Source: Lactiplantibacillus daowaiensis
GTDB lineage: Bacteria > Bacillota > Bacilli > Lactobacillales > Lactobacillaceae
NCBI RefSeq assembly: GCF_005405085.1
Contig: NZ_BJDJ01000010.1
Coordinates: 1 to 64,000, forward strand
Length of the DNA stretch: 64,000 bases
Direction of reading: 5' to 3'
The position numbers and the translations under genes were made by a program. Below, in pieces: positions 25,304 through 33,518 of this stretch. Positions within the stretch are counted from its first letter, which is position 1; the number at the start of each line of letters is the position of its first letter. The notes under the pieces are model-generated. The model was not told the origin of the DNA. It worked only from the letters and a program-made list of their open reading frames with translations, and made no database searches.

Positions 25304-26776
25304 TTATTTGAGATATTTTTGCCAATCAGGCACATCCATGAATTGGGCCCGTTCGAATTGATCCTTCATGTCAAATGGTACGGTACCATCAATGACCAAT
25401 TTCGAGCTCATCCCACGGAAGCGGATTGATTTTGGATCATATTGCGGCCGTTCAGATGGATCCAAGGGATGATTCCGCATGCCAGATAAGACCATCAAGT
25501 CTTGATCAGCTTGGAAACGCGTATTCATCGTCCAGATCACATCGTTCATGTCGAAGATATCCACATCTTCATCCACTAAGATAACGGTCTTCAATTCCTT
25601 GAATGCAGAGAACGCTAACAAGGCGGCTTGCCGTTGAATCCCTTCATCGGCTTCGTTATCCTTGTGGATTTGCATGATGGTCATTAACTTCCCACCACCA
25701 GCTGGTGGATTGTAGACATTCTTAACTTTGCCAGGAATGGCGCGGTCAACTAATTGTAAAATACTTGCTTCAGTTGGAATCCCAGCCATGCTGACATGTT
25801 CTTCAGAGGGTCCGATAACACTTTGCATGATGGCATCTTTCCGGTGCGTCACAGCCGTCACTTTAATGACTTGTAAGGCTGGGTTAGCATCGCCATCGTA
25901 ACCAGGAAATTCAGGCATCGCTTTACCAGTGTGGGTGTTGATATCTTCTTGAATCCGTTCGTTAGGCATGATGTAGCCTTCCAACGTATATTCAGAACGG
26001 GCAATCGCCTTTTCATCAACCGTAATCCCATCAACTAATTGAACGGCTTCATGCCGAATGGCACCCGCAACCCCTAGTTCGTTATAACCAAATGGCGTGG
26101 TAGGTGGTTCAAACGTTGCCCCAATGGTAACAGCAGGATCCAAACCAATGTTGATCGTGATTGGCATTGGCTTGTTGGCCGCTTCGTATTCTTCGGCGAA
26201 AGCCCCAATATGACGGCCACCAGGCATGATATAAATCCCTAATTTATCTTTATCTTCAAGGACCATCCGGTGAATCGTGACGTCACTCTTAGACTTGTCC
26301 ATGCTTGACCCAAAGACCACCCCAACGGTGATATAAGGACCAGCATCTTGTGGCGTGTTAGTTGGTGCGGCCACTAATTTACGGATATCAAAGCCTTCAT
26401 CAGTGGCTTTATAAACCACTTCATGAGCAGGCGCATCGGCTTCTTTAACCGTTACTGGTGCAACTGGGTTTGAAACTGAATCATTTAAAAATTGGCCCAA
26501 AGTCTTGTAATCGTGATGGAACATTTTCCCAACACGTTGCCGACTTGCCATTAAGCCAGTCAATACCCGTGTATCAGGGAAGCCCTTCACATTATTAAAC
26601 ATCATTGCGGGACCTTCTTGGGTTGGACGTTGTACCGTACCACCGGCACCAATATAACGATAAACACCTGAAAGTTCAGCATTTGGATCAACGGGGACGT
26701 CGGTTTCATGATAGTTCTTAGGATCATCTTTGATCTCATCGAGCACACGACGTAAATCCCATGGTTGTTCAGCCAT
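25304..26776 (-). CDS. lpdC: UbiD-type gallate decarboxylase catalytic subunit LpdC
   Basis: UbiD-family decarboxylase of 490 residues, the length of L. plantarum LpdC, and with the same N-terminus as I recall for it (MAEQPWDLRRVLDEI). It uses prenylated FMN to decarboxylate gallate to pyrogallol (and protocatechuate to catechol). Family segments include the N-terminal domain up to about residue 110, a central flavin-site stretch (VTIHRMVLED, IYIMPGGRHIGAF) and the C-terminal IGPSEEHVSMAGIPTEA. The partner genes lpdB (UbiX-like prFMN maker) and lpdD are not in the window; in L. plantarum they lie at a distant locus. ATG 26776 is chosen from that N-terminus. Confidence 0.93.
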   Translation of the reverse strand: MAEQPWDLRRVLDEIKDDPKNYHETDVPVDPNAELSGVYRYIGAGGTVQRPTQEGPAMMFNNVKGFPDTRVLTGLMASRQRVGKMFHHDYKTLGQFLNDSVSNPVAPVTVKEADAPAHEVVYKATDEGFDIRKLVAAPTNTPQDAGPYITVGVVFGSSMDKSKSDVTIHRMVLEDKDKLGIYIMPGGRHIGAFAEEYEAANKPMPITINIGLDPAVTIGATFEPPTTPFGYNELGVAGAIRHEAVQLVDGITVDEKAIARSEYTLEGYIMPNERIQEDINTHTGKAMPEFPGYDGDANPALQVIKVTAVTHRKDAIMQSVIGPSEEHVSMAGIPTEASILQLVDRAIPGKVKNVYNPPAGGGKLMTIMQIHKDNEADEGIQRQAALLAFSAFKELKTVILVDEDVDIFDMNDVIWTMNTRFQADQDLMVLSGMRNHPLDPSERPQYDPKSIRFRGMSSKLVIDGTVPFDMKDQFERAQFMDVPDWQKYLK

Positions 26777-26888
26777 AACTGTCATCTCCTTTAAAATTTA
26801 CAAGTTTATCGTACAGCCAGACGGAAACGGTATCAATTCGAAATCGGCGGGTCTGTTATTCTTGGATGGAATAATAAGAGTGTGAGGT

Positions 26889-26981
26889 AAGCCGAGTTGG
26901 GGATGAGCATTAGCCTAACCAGGAGATTACTGCGGTCTTGGCAGTGGTCTCCTGGTGTAGCTAAGCGGAATCCCCAGGCTT
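26889..26981. repeat. 93-bp segmented inverted repeat (long hairpin)
   Basis: Five paired segments fold into one structure: AAGCC/GGCTT (26889-26893 with 26977-26981), GGGGAT/ATCCCC (26899-26904 with 26970-26975), TTAGC/GCTAA (26910-26914 with 26960-26964), ACCAGGAGA/TCTCCTGGT (26918-26926 with 26948-26956) and ACTGC/GCAGT around a 7-base loop. It lies between lpdC and the DnaA-box cluster. It could be a miniature palindromic element or part of the lpdC leader. Confidence 0.6.
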
Positions 26982-27022
26982 GCCGAACACGTTTCGGCCC
27001 ACTAAAAACCCCAACAACAAAG

Positions 27023-27239
27023 TTATCCACCACCAAACCACAAAAATTAGACCAATTCACCAACTTATCCCCAACTTCACCCACATATGCATCGTTATCA
27101 TTCCTTTATTCACAGTAATGGTAGCGTTATCCACAGGCAAACAATTAAAAAAAGCTTTTATAACCAAAGTTATCAACAAGCTTGACCTAAAAATAGTGTT
27201 TTCTCCCAACTTATCCCCGTTTTTAGCCAGTTATCCCCA
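27023..27239 (+). promoter_or_regulatory. Cluster of seven DnaA-type boxes
   Basis: Nine-mers close to TTATNCACA, all on the plus strand: TTATCCACC 27023, TTATCCCCA 27065, TTATTCACA 27106, TTATCCACA 27127, TTATCAACA 27170, TTATCCCCG 27211, TTATCCCCA 27231. Two match the consensus perfectly. The distances are 42, 41, 21, 43, 41 and 20, i.e. steps of about 21 bp (two helical turns). Another TTATCAACA at 27338 continues the phase. No dnaA or dnaN genes are nearby, so this is not an ordinary oriC. A DnaA-titrating or DnaA-regulated site is inferred. The rest of 26777-27275 shows no gene. Confidence 0.65.
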
Positions 27240-27243
27240 AATA

Positions 27244-27270
27244 AAAAGAGCTACCTGTTAAGATAGCTCT
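27244..27270 (-). terminator. Terminator of the small membrane-protein operon
   Basis: AGAGCTA/TAGCTCT stem (27247-27253 with 27264-27270) and T tract on the minus strand, directly after the 37-codon gene. Confidence 0.8.
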
Positions 27271-27275
27271 CGATA

Positions 27276-27389
27276 TTACCGATTTTTCCGTGCGTTAGCT
27301 AGCATATCTGCCGCTTTGAACAAGTTTAAAATAGCAGTTATCAACAAACCCGCGGTTATAACCGTTCTTAAAAATGGTTTTAAATGCAT
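27276..27389 (-). CDS. 37-residue hydrophobic peptide gene
   Basis: A small frame reading MHLKPFLRTVITAGLLITAI... and ending MLANARKNR: one amphipathic or membrane helix flanked by basic ends. AAGGAAG lies eight bases before the ATG. It starts 19 bases after the stop of the 91-residue membrane protein gene and ends just before a clear terminator, so it is very likely translated as the second gene of that operon. Function unknown. Confidence 0.55.
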   Translation of the reverse strand: MHLKPFLRTVITAGLLITAILNLFKAADMLANARKNR

Positions 27390-27408
27390 CTCATCCACTT
27401 CCTTATCA

Positions 27409-27684
27409 CTAGACATTCGAATCTTGACGTTTAAGCCAGGCGCTGATCAACTTCCCCAGCGCCGACACTACCGTAAACACTAACCAGCCACCTAATAAAA
27501 TGACTAGCAAAAGTCCTAGCATTTGTCCCCGCACAAGCCAGCTAGCGACGACAAAACCATGCCACAACCCATTAAGTACCGGCCGTTTCAAGATCAAGTC
27601 AATCGGGATCTTAAAGAGTGCCGCCACCAAACAATACCCGATCCAGTGACTGGCGGCTTGCATCGCTGCTTTTAAAATTGACAT
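27409..27684 (-). CDS. Small membrane protein, unknown function
   Basis: 91 residues with an N-terminal amphipathic part and hydrophobic segments around residues 15-30 and 45-80 (MLGLLLVILLGGWLVFTVVSAL). The tail is basic and polar. It lies between the DnaA-box cluster and the surface adhesin gene. A weak GGGG run precedes the ATG. No family recognised. Confidence 0.6.
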   Translation of the reverse strand: MSILKAAMQAASHWIGYCLVAALFKIPIDLILKRPVLNGLWHGFVVASWLVRGQMLGLLLVILLGGWLVFTVVSALGKLISAWLKRQDSNV

Positions 27685-27762
27685 GTTTATCCCCCATTAC
27701 GTGCTTCCTCACGTTTAGTATAACGTAGCTGATCGATAAGACTCAATGGTCAAGGTTGATAT

Positions 27763-27790
27763 AAAAAAGCCTGCTAAATAGCAGACTTTT
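27763..27790 (-). terminator. Terminator of the LPQTNE adhesin gene
   Basis: Stem 27769-27775 with 27780-27786 (one mismatch) and a six-base T tract on the minus strand. Confidence 0.8.
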
Positions 27791-27807
27791 CAAGCATCAT
27801 TTAATCT

Positions 27808-29262
27808 TTAGAACCAATGCCGAACTAACGCACCCGCACCCAATGTAAAGACTGCTAGGACACTGCCTAACAAGCTTAACGTTTGATGACTAACCTTAGA
27901 TTCATTAGTTTGTGGTAATTGCCGATTATGGGCAACAGCTCGCGCGGCATCCGTACTAGTTGCAACTGGCTTAGCCGCTTTAGTGGCTTTAGCACTCGTG
28001 GTCTTAGTTGCGGGTTTGACTGCTTTGTTGCTGTCGTTTTTGGCACTCGTACTATCAGCCGATGAACTGTTAGCAATGCTAGATGAACTGCTAGTTGATG
28101 GTTCAACAGCTTGATTCTTGTCATCCGTTGAAGACGTGCTGCTGGATGATGAAGATGAACTACTTGACGTTGATGATTCTGAGCTGGAGCTGGAGCTGGA
28201 ACTGGAGCTTGAGTCCGTATTTTCATCAACATCTGGGTATTCTGGATCATAACCATCATCGGTATCCGTTGTCCCGGTATCACCATCGTCAGGTTCTTCA
28301 GTCGTTTCGTTTTCGTCACCACTACCTGAACCACTATTACCGTTAGATGAAGAAACCTTACCGTTGGCTTCCTCAGAATTAGGGCCACCTGAAGTCCCAC
28401 CACCCCAAGTCATAATAGCCTTGTTTCTGAACTTATAGCCTGAGTCAATCAGCGTTTTATCAGTAACTTCAGTATAGTAATCAATAACAACCAAATTGCT
28501 GACGGTATTGTTAAAGGCTAAATCAAACCCTTTATCATTATATGTTACTGAATAATCACTACTACTGATTTCATTTTTCCGTTTATAAGAAGAATTGCTA
28601 GTCCATTCACCGTTGTAAACGGTAATATCTTTAATCATTGCTTGATTATCGCCAATCGTATCGCTAATCTTTAAATTTTTCATTTCAAGTTCGCGTCGAT
28701 CAACTAGAATTGTCCATTTAATAGTGCCGTTATCTTGAATAGTACCCTTTTTCGACAAGTTTGCATCGTTATCCACAATATTGATTTGTGATGTGTTCTT
28801 ATCGTTAAAGACAACATCTTTTTCGCCGTAATCATCGCCACGATATTTCGTCGCCAGATTCAACGTCATCTTATCATTCGTTTTGCCTTCAAGTGCACTA
28901 TTCATGGTAATCACGACTTCACCATCGAACACTTCAGCCGTACCAACGACCGTACCATCAGTATCAACAACATCAAAAGTATCCCCGACTGTCTTGGCCT
29001 TTAAATTACTTGGTAACGGAATCGTCACTGTATCGCCAGACTTCAACTCTTGGCTACCAAAATCTAGCTTATATTGGATATCGACCGTATCGGCCGGTTT
29101 AAAGTCCGGTCCATTTGTCACCTGGGCACTAGTAATATAGTTACTGGCATCAAAATTAGCTGCAGCTGCCTTAACTGGTGTCACTAGTTGTGTCATGATT
29201 AGTAATCCGATTAAACTAACAAACCCCAATAACCAACGCCAAACTTGTTGCTTGCGCTTCAT
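27808..29262 (-). CDS. Sortase-anchored surface adhesin with Ser-rich stalk
   Basis: A 484-residue wall protein. Signal peptide RWLLGFVSLIGLLIMTQLVTPVKA, then about 270 residues of two Ig-like adhesin domains (FKPADTVDIQYKLDFGSQELKSGDTVTIPLPSNL; later DRRELEMKNLKISDTIGDNQAMIKDITVYNGEW) of the SdrG/collagen-binding type. An acidic linker and a poly-Ser stalk follow, then LPQTNE, a hydrophobic helix and a short basic tail. LPQTNE is the usual sortase A substrate form in L. plantarum. GGAGGGG five bases before ATG 29262 sets the start. It sits between the gallate and tannase genes, as a surface protein gene does in L. plantarum. Confidence 0.9.
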   Translation of the reverse strand: MKRKQQVWRWLLGFVSLIGLLIMTQLVTPVKAAAANFDASNYITSAQVTNGPDFKPADTVDIQYKLDFGSQELKSGDTVTIPLPSNLKAKTVGDTFDVVDTDGTVVGTAEVFDGEVVITMNSALEGKTNDKMTLNLATKYRGDDYGEKDVVFNDKNTSQINIVDNDANLSKKGTIQDNGTIKWTILVDRRELEMKNLKISDTIGDNQAMIKDITVYNGEWTSNSSYKRKNEISSSDYSVTYNDKGFDLAFNNTVSNLVVIDYYTEVTDKTLIDSGYKFRNKAIMTWGGGTSGGPNSEEANGKVSSSNGNSGSGSGDENETTEEPDDGDTGTTDTDDGYDPEYPDVDENTDSSSSSSSSSSSESSTSSSSSSSSSSTSSTDDKNQAVEPSTSSSSSIANSSSADSTSAKNDSNKAVKPATKTTSAKATKAAKPVATSTDAARAVAHNRQLPQTNESKVSHQTLSLLGSVLAVFTLGAGALVRHWF

Positions 29263-29302
29263 GAAATCCCCTCCATATAAATCTATTCTCATGAAAAGTA
29301 TA

Positions 29303-29316
29303 GCTAAGCGCTTGCA
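29303..29316. promoter_or_regulatory. Weak cre-like element upstream of the adhesin gene
   Basis: GCTAAGCGCTTGCA fits the cre core (AANCGNTNNCA) but lacks the first TG. Located about 40 bases upstream of the start codon. Confidence 0.35.
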
Positions 29317-29453
29317 CGAACACAATAGCCATTACCATAATAGTTACGGAAAGATTCGCTTTTGTTTATAATTAGCCACTTTAAGTAATTCGATAACAAT
29401 CTAAAACTAATACCGTAAATTTTGCCAAGCCTACACTGACTATAAAATCACAA

Positions 29454-29488
29454 CAAAAAGTGCGATCAGGCAACTGCCCAGCCGCACT
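29454..29488 (-). terminator. Terminator of the tannase gene
   Basis: AGTGCG/CGCACT stem (29459-29464 with 29483-29488) with inner pairs and a T tract on the minus strand. Confidence 0.8.
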
Positions 29489-29496
29489 ATATCTAG

Positions 29497-30897
29497 CTAT
29501 TGTTGACACAATCCATCAATCCAACTAAACAGTTCACCTAAATCATAATCCCCACTATGCGGGGTATCCCATGGGAGGGCAAAATCCACATCGTAACCAC
29601 GATTTTGTAATAACGTGGCTAAAATCACCGGAATCGCAAATGCCGTATCACGATCAGCCGCACCGTGGCGAATCCGCCAATGAGGTGCCACGGTGCTTTG
29701 CTTAGCGGCAGCCGTTAAATACGTGACCGGGTTAATCGCGGCAATTAAGTCAGCTGGTGCCAACGTTGCCGGTGTCGTCGTATGCGCTTGCGCAAACGCG
29801 GTAAAGTGCTTGGCAGCCGTAGTTGCATCGCCAAACAAGTCGGTTTCGGGACTCGTCAAGCCGAGATCATCAAAGGCCGGTGTCGCTTTCATGCGGGTAA
29901 TCGATGCGAGATACGCATCCAAATCTAATCCGGTGACGCGGTCATCGGTGACGGTAAACCCAGCATACTTGTGGATATCAACCCCAGCTGTTAACGCCCG
30001 TTGTGCTGAAGCCACCAAATACTTACCAATCAAGTCTTTAAATGAACCATTGCCTTGTGCATCTAAAGTCAACGACTGACCTTGTGTATCAGTCAATTGT
30101 AACTTATTAAGATAAGTCATAAAGTCAGCTTTTAAAGTCGTCGATAGCTGTTGTTGGGTCGGGGTTAACGTGCCTTGCCAAGGCGTAAAGCGCATCCGAC
30201 CGTCAATCATCGCCATCTTTTGGCGGTACCAGTCATTGAGGCCATTGAATTCCCATTCATAAGCCATATCGGCATGTTCGAGATTATGGATCGGACAATA
30301 TGCGGACACTGCAAAAATATTGTCACTAGCTTCGGCCGCGCCTAACGTTTTTAACGCGGATTCAAAATACGGGGCATTTCCCGATGCCCCCATTAACGCT
30401 GACGTAGCACCACCAGCACTCGTCCCATTAGTAATGATGCAATCCACATCACCGGGAATATCATTGGCATTCGCTTTGACGTACCGGACCGCGGCCTTCA
30501 TATCAACGATAAATGCAGGGGCCTTCCCAATATTTTGCCCGGCCGCCGTCTGTGTACGACCACGCAGTCCAGTCGAGATCACAACATACCCACGTGCCAA
30601 TGCTGCGATGATTGTTTTGGCATTCGTGGGCCAAGCTGTTTTATCTGGGGCATCACTTGGTCCTGGCAAATAGCCACCAACAGTATTCGGCATCAAGATT
30701 GGCGCAGTATCTCGTTGATAGCCATTGATCGTTGCGCCAGCAAAATAACCTGCGGGCACGAAAACATTCAGCTTTTGAATTGGATCAACTGGATGAGCAA
30801 CATAGGGGATATCCATCGCAGCTTGATAGCTGATTGTCTGATTACCTAGCTGCGCCGTTCTTAAGTTAAACCGGGTGCCGTCAAATTTCAATGTCAT
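29497..30897 (-). CDS. tanB: Tannase (tannin acyl hydrolase)
   Basis: Alpha/beta hydrolase releasing gallate from gallotannins and gallate esters. The nucleophile elbow GTSAGG (about residue 163), LNVFVPAGYF, PNTVGGYLPGP, SAYCPIHNLEHADMAYEWEFNG and the C-terminal RIRHGAADRDTAFAIP and PWDTPHSGDYDLGELFSWIDG match L. plantarum tannase; the last two carry the catalytic Asp and His. 466 residues with no signal peptide, as in the intracellular TanB type. GGAGG ten bases upstream fixes ATG 30897. It supplies gallate to LpdC encoded nearby. Confidence 0.93.
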   Translation of the reverse strand: MTLKFDGTRFNLRTAQLGNQTISYQAAMDIPYVAHPVDPIQKLNVFVPAGYFAGATINGYQRDTAPILMPNTVGGYLPGPSDAPDKTAWPTNAKTIIAALARGYVVISTGLRGRTQTAAGQNIGKAPAFIVDMKAAVRYVKANANDIPGDVDCIITNGTSAGGATSALMGASGNAPYFESALKTLGAAEASDNIFAVSAYCPIHNLEHADMAYEWEFNGLNDWYRQKMAMIDGRMRFTPWQGTLTPTQQQLSTTLKADFMTYLNKLQLTDTQGQSLTLDAQGNGSFKDLIGKYLVASAQRALTAGVDIHKYAGFTVTDDRVTGLDLDAYLASITRMKATPAFDDLGLTSPETDLFGDATTAAKHFTAFAQAHTTTPATLAPADLIAAINPVTYLTAAAKQSTVAPHWRIRHGAADRDTAFAIPVILATLLQNRGYDVDFALPWDTPHSGDYDLGELFSWIDGLCQQ

Positions 30898-31002
30898 TAT
30901 CAACACGCCTCCAAATAGTTACTTTTCTTTCACTTTACGCGTTTTAAAGGCAACTTATCAACTCGTTTTTGGCAAACCATTATTCACTTTGTGCATAATA
31001 AA

Positions 31003-31033
31003 ACTGGTAGTCAGCAGATGGCCAACTACCAGT
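31003..31033 (-). terminator. Terminator of the EamA transporter gene
   Basis: Perfect nine-base stem ACTGGTAGT/ACTACCAGT followed by TTTATTAT on the minus strand. Confidence 0.75.
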
Positions 31034-31037
31034 ATCC

Positions 31038-31940
31038 TTACGAAGACATCATCGCATCTTTAGCCGCCATAAATTGCAGGAACGTTACCCCAACAATTAA
31101 CACCGCACCTAAAATACCGAAAACATTAAAACTAACCTTTAAAAATAAAACACTCAAAACGGTCGCCGCTAACGGTTCAATAGCACCTAAGACACTCGCC
31201 GTTGTCGGTAAGATGGCTTCTAAACTTTGCAAGAAGAACAAGTAAGCCAGCATGGTCCCAAAGATAATGACAAAGCCCACTTCACCCCATTGACCACTAG
31301 TTAATCGCGGCCAATGTTGCCATGCTTGCGTGACGACACTGACGATGCCCCCACCGATCAGCATCGACCAACCAACAATGGGAATTGAGCCATAAGTACG
31401 CAATAGTTTCGTTGGCATCAACGTATAGACCGCCGCCCCAACTGCGGCTAGTAAGCCCCAAGCAACTGCCACGGCCGGTAACGCTAAGGAATCTAACCGA
31501 CCTTCAGTCACGATTAAAATCGTGCCCAGAATCGCTGACACCACTGAAATCACATCAATCTTGCTTGGCCACTTGAAATGGATTAGGGCCAAATAAATAA
31601 TGATAATAACTGGCGACAAGAACTGTAAAATAGCCGCCGTCGCCGCATTACCCGTACTAATTGCCATAAAGTAAGTCAGTTGAACCGATGCCATCCCCAA
31701 TAAACTAAATGCCACTAGTTTACCGGTTGCGCGAGCACTGTGAAAAACGGTCCAAACTGGTGCTTTGGTGATCAGGCCATACCCAATCAACAAAATCCCC
31801 GACACTAGCATTCGTACTGAAACGAGCCACATCGGATCAATCGCCGTGGTATTAAATAAATGCTGAGCTACCGTCCCCGAACTCCCCCATAAAAACGGTC
31901 CAACGCTGGCTAGAATTAAGCCAACGGTTTTCTTTTGCAT
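31038..31940 (-). CDS. EamA/DMT superfamily transporter
   Basis: 300 residues with ten hydrophobic helices in two EamA repeats (first from LILASVGPFLWGSSG, second from AWGLLAAVGAAVYTL). Members export amino acids or metabolites; the second half keeps the ILGAIEPLAATVLSVLFL signature helix. AGGAGGAGG precedes the ATG. Stand-alone gene near the M20 dipeptidase, so an amino acid or peptide-related substrate is possible but not shown. Confidence 0.9.
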   Translation of the reverse strand: MQKKTVGLILASVGPFLWGSSGTVAQHLFNTTAIDPMWLVSVRMLVSGILLIGYGLITKAPVWTVFHSARATGKLVAFSLLGMASVQLTYFMAISTGNAATAAILQFLSPVIIIIYLALIHFKWPSKIDVISVVSAILGTILIVTEGRLDSLALPAVAVAWGLLAAVGAAVYTLMPTKLLRTYGSIPIVGWSMLIGGGIVSVVTQAWQHWPRLTSGQWGEVGFVIIFGTMLAYLFFLQSLEAILPTTASVLGAIEPLAATVLSVLFLKVSFNVFGILGAVLIVGVTFLQFMAAKDAMMSS

Positions 31941-31985
31941 GTTACCTCCTCCTCGTCATCTTCATTACCTTCCAGTCTAACAAGC

Positions 31986-33350
31986 CTAGTTGGAATTTCC
32001 AATGACGGTCGCCAGTTGATCGACTAATTCATACCCGATCTTGATACCAGCGACAAACGCGGTTTCAGTCAAATTCTCATTAGGTGCATGATTATGTTGA
32101 TCAAAGTTAGCATACGGAATTGTGACGACTGGAACTTTTAAAATATCAGTCCACACATAATTGGGCACCGTTCCTGGCATCATCGGTTCAATGACCACGG
32201 CCCCCGTCGCCGACTTGATAATCCCCGCAATTTGTTGCACTTTCGGCATACTCAACGCCGTAACACTAGCTGGAATGCGACCACGAATCGTTAACTTCAG
32301 CGTCCCAGCCGCCAGCTCTGACGCTAACGCTTGGCGTAGATCTGCTTCAATAGCTGGAATCGATTGCTGCCCAACTAGGCGACAGTCAACTTTAACCGTC
32401 GCTTGATGCGGAATAATCGTTTTAAAGTCTGGGCCAGTCGTGCCGGCTTGATAACTATTGAGATTAAATGTCGGTTCAAACATCAAACGGCGATAATAGT
32501 CCCGTTGAGCCGGCACGTGCGTCAGTCCCAATTGACGCGCAATCGCCAGGGCATCAAACGGCAACGCATCGACTAAATCCCACGGAATTTCAGTCGTCGT
32601 CGGCACGCCGTCATAAAAGTGAGGCAACTGTACGCGGCCATTTTTGACGAGTCGTGCTAACACGGTGTTGAGTTTAACGATAGCATTTGGCATCACGTTG
32701 CCGGTGTTCCCAGAGTGATTGTCCACTTGACCCGTTATTGCCGTCAGTTCAAAGCCAAATAAGCCCCGATTACCAAGTCGCAACACATGTTGCCCAGATT
32801 GACTCATTGACCCATCGATCACCACTGCCAAATCAACGGCGGCTAATAATGAAGTTTTCAGCTTAGTGACCGTTGGCGCCAAGTTAGGACTCCCTTGTTC
32901 TTCTTCGCCTTCAATCAAAAAGACAATATTAAGTGGTAAAGTCGCATGTGTCTGTAAATATGTATAAACGCCCAATATTTGCGCCATTAATTGCCCCTTG
33001 TTATCACCCACACCCCGACCAAATAACCGACCAGCTTGTGGCGTCAATTGAAATGGATCAGTATGCCATTGCGCTAAATCACCGGGTGCCATCGTATCAT
33101 AGTGACCATAAAACAATACCGTTTGGTCACTGGTCCCAGTTAATTGGGCCACAATCGCAGGTGCCCCATCAGTGGGCACGACCGTCACGTCGGCCTTTAG
33201 ATCATGTTGCAATAAGTCGACTAAATAAGTCCCACCAGCGGGTAAGTCGTGTTGACCAGCCTGGCTGACGGTGTTAAAGCCGACCAATTTTGCCAGTTTT
33301 GCTAAATAAGCTGTTAATTGTGCTTGAATGATTTGATCACGAGTTGTCAT
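31986..33350 (-). CDS. M20 family peptidase (dipeptidase-like)
   Basis: About 454 residues. Zinc-site motifs GHYDTMAPGD, GRGVGDNKGQ and EGEEEQGSPN are present, and the late His is in FDQHNHAPNEN. The long dimerisation domain (about residues 210-370) is typical of the carnosinase/CNDP-like branch of M20 rather than DapE. Likely cytosolic peptide or N-acyl amino acid hydrolysis. ATG 33350 follows GGAAG by nine bases; the upstream extension to 33413 has no RBS. Confidence 0.85.
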   Translation of the reverse strand: MTTRDQIIQAQLTAYLAKLAKLVGFNTVSQAGQHDLPAGGTYLVDLLQHDLKADVTVVPTDGAPAIVAQLTGTSDQTVLFYGHYDTMAPGDLAQWHTDPFQLTPQAGRLFGRGVGDNKGQLMAQILGVYTYLQTHATLPLNIVFLIEGEEEQGSPNLAPTVTKLKTSLLAAVDLAVVIDGSMSQSGQHVLRLGNRGLFGFELTAITGQVDNHSGNTGNVMPNAIVKLNTVLARLVKNGRVQLPHFYDGVPTTTEIPWDLVDALPFDALAIARQLGLTHVPAQRDYYRRLMFEPTFNLNSYQAGTTGPDFKTIIPHQATVKVDCRLVGQQSIPAIEADLRQALASELAAGTLKLTIRGRIPASVTALSMPKVQQIAGIIKSATGAVVIEPMMPGTVPNYVWTDILKVPVVTIPYANFDQHNHAPNENLTETAFVAGIKIGYELVDQLATVIGNSN

Positions 33351-33518
33351 CAACCGCACTTCCTTTCGTGGATTCAGTATACCGCTAATTGACCAGTCAG
33401 CGAACGAACTCAATTAATTCCGTTCAGACCAGCGTTAACCACATTTAACCAATTAATTCCTAATTGACAGTCCCGCTCGACTACGCTAATCTATTAGCGA
33501 TTGAGGAGGAATTCGGGG

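Noticed and set aside
25137..25361. Plus-strand frame across the lpdC-gacP gap
   Set aside because: It overlaps both genes and the hairpin in the gap, with no RBS and no similarity.
27023..27239. Plasmid-type iterons or a chromosomal oriC
   Set aside because: Only the nine-base DnaA-like core is shared between units, and no rep, dnaA, dnaN or AT-rich unwinding module of an origin is adjacent.
28769..28777. Isolated TTATCCACA inside the LPQTNE adhesin gene
   Set aside because: A single consensus DnaA box in coding sequence is expected by chance in a genome and is out of the cluster.
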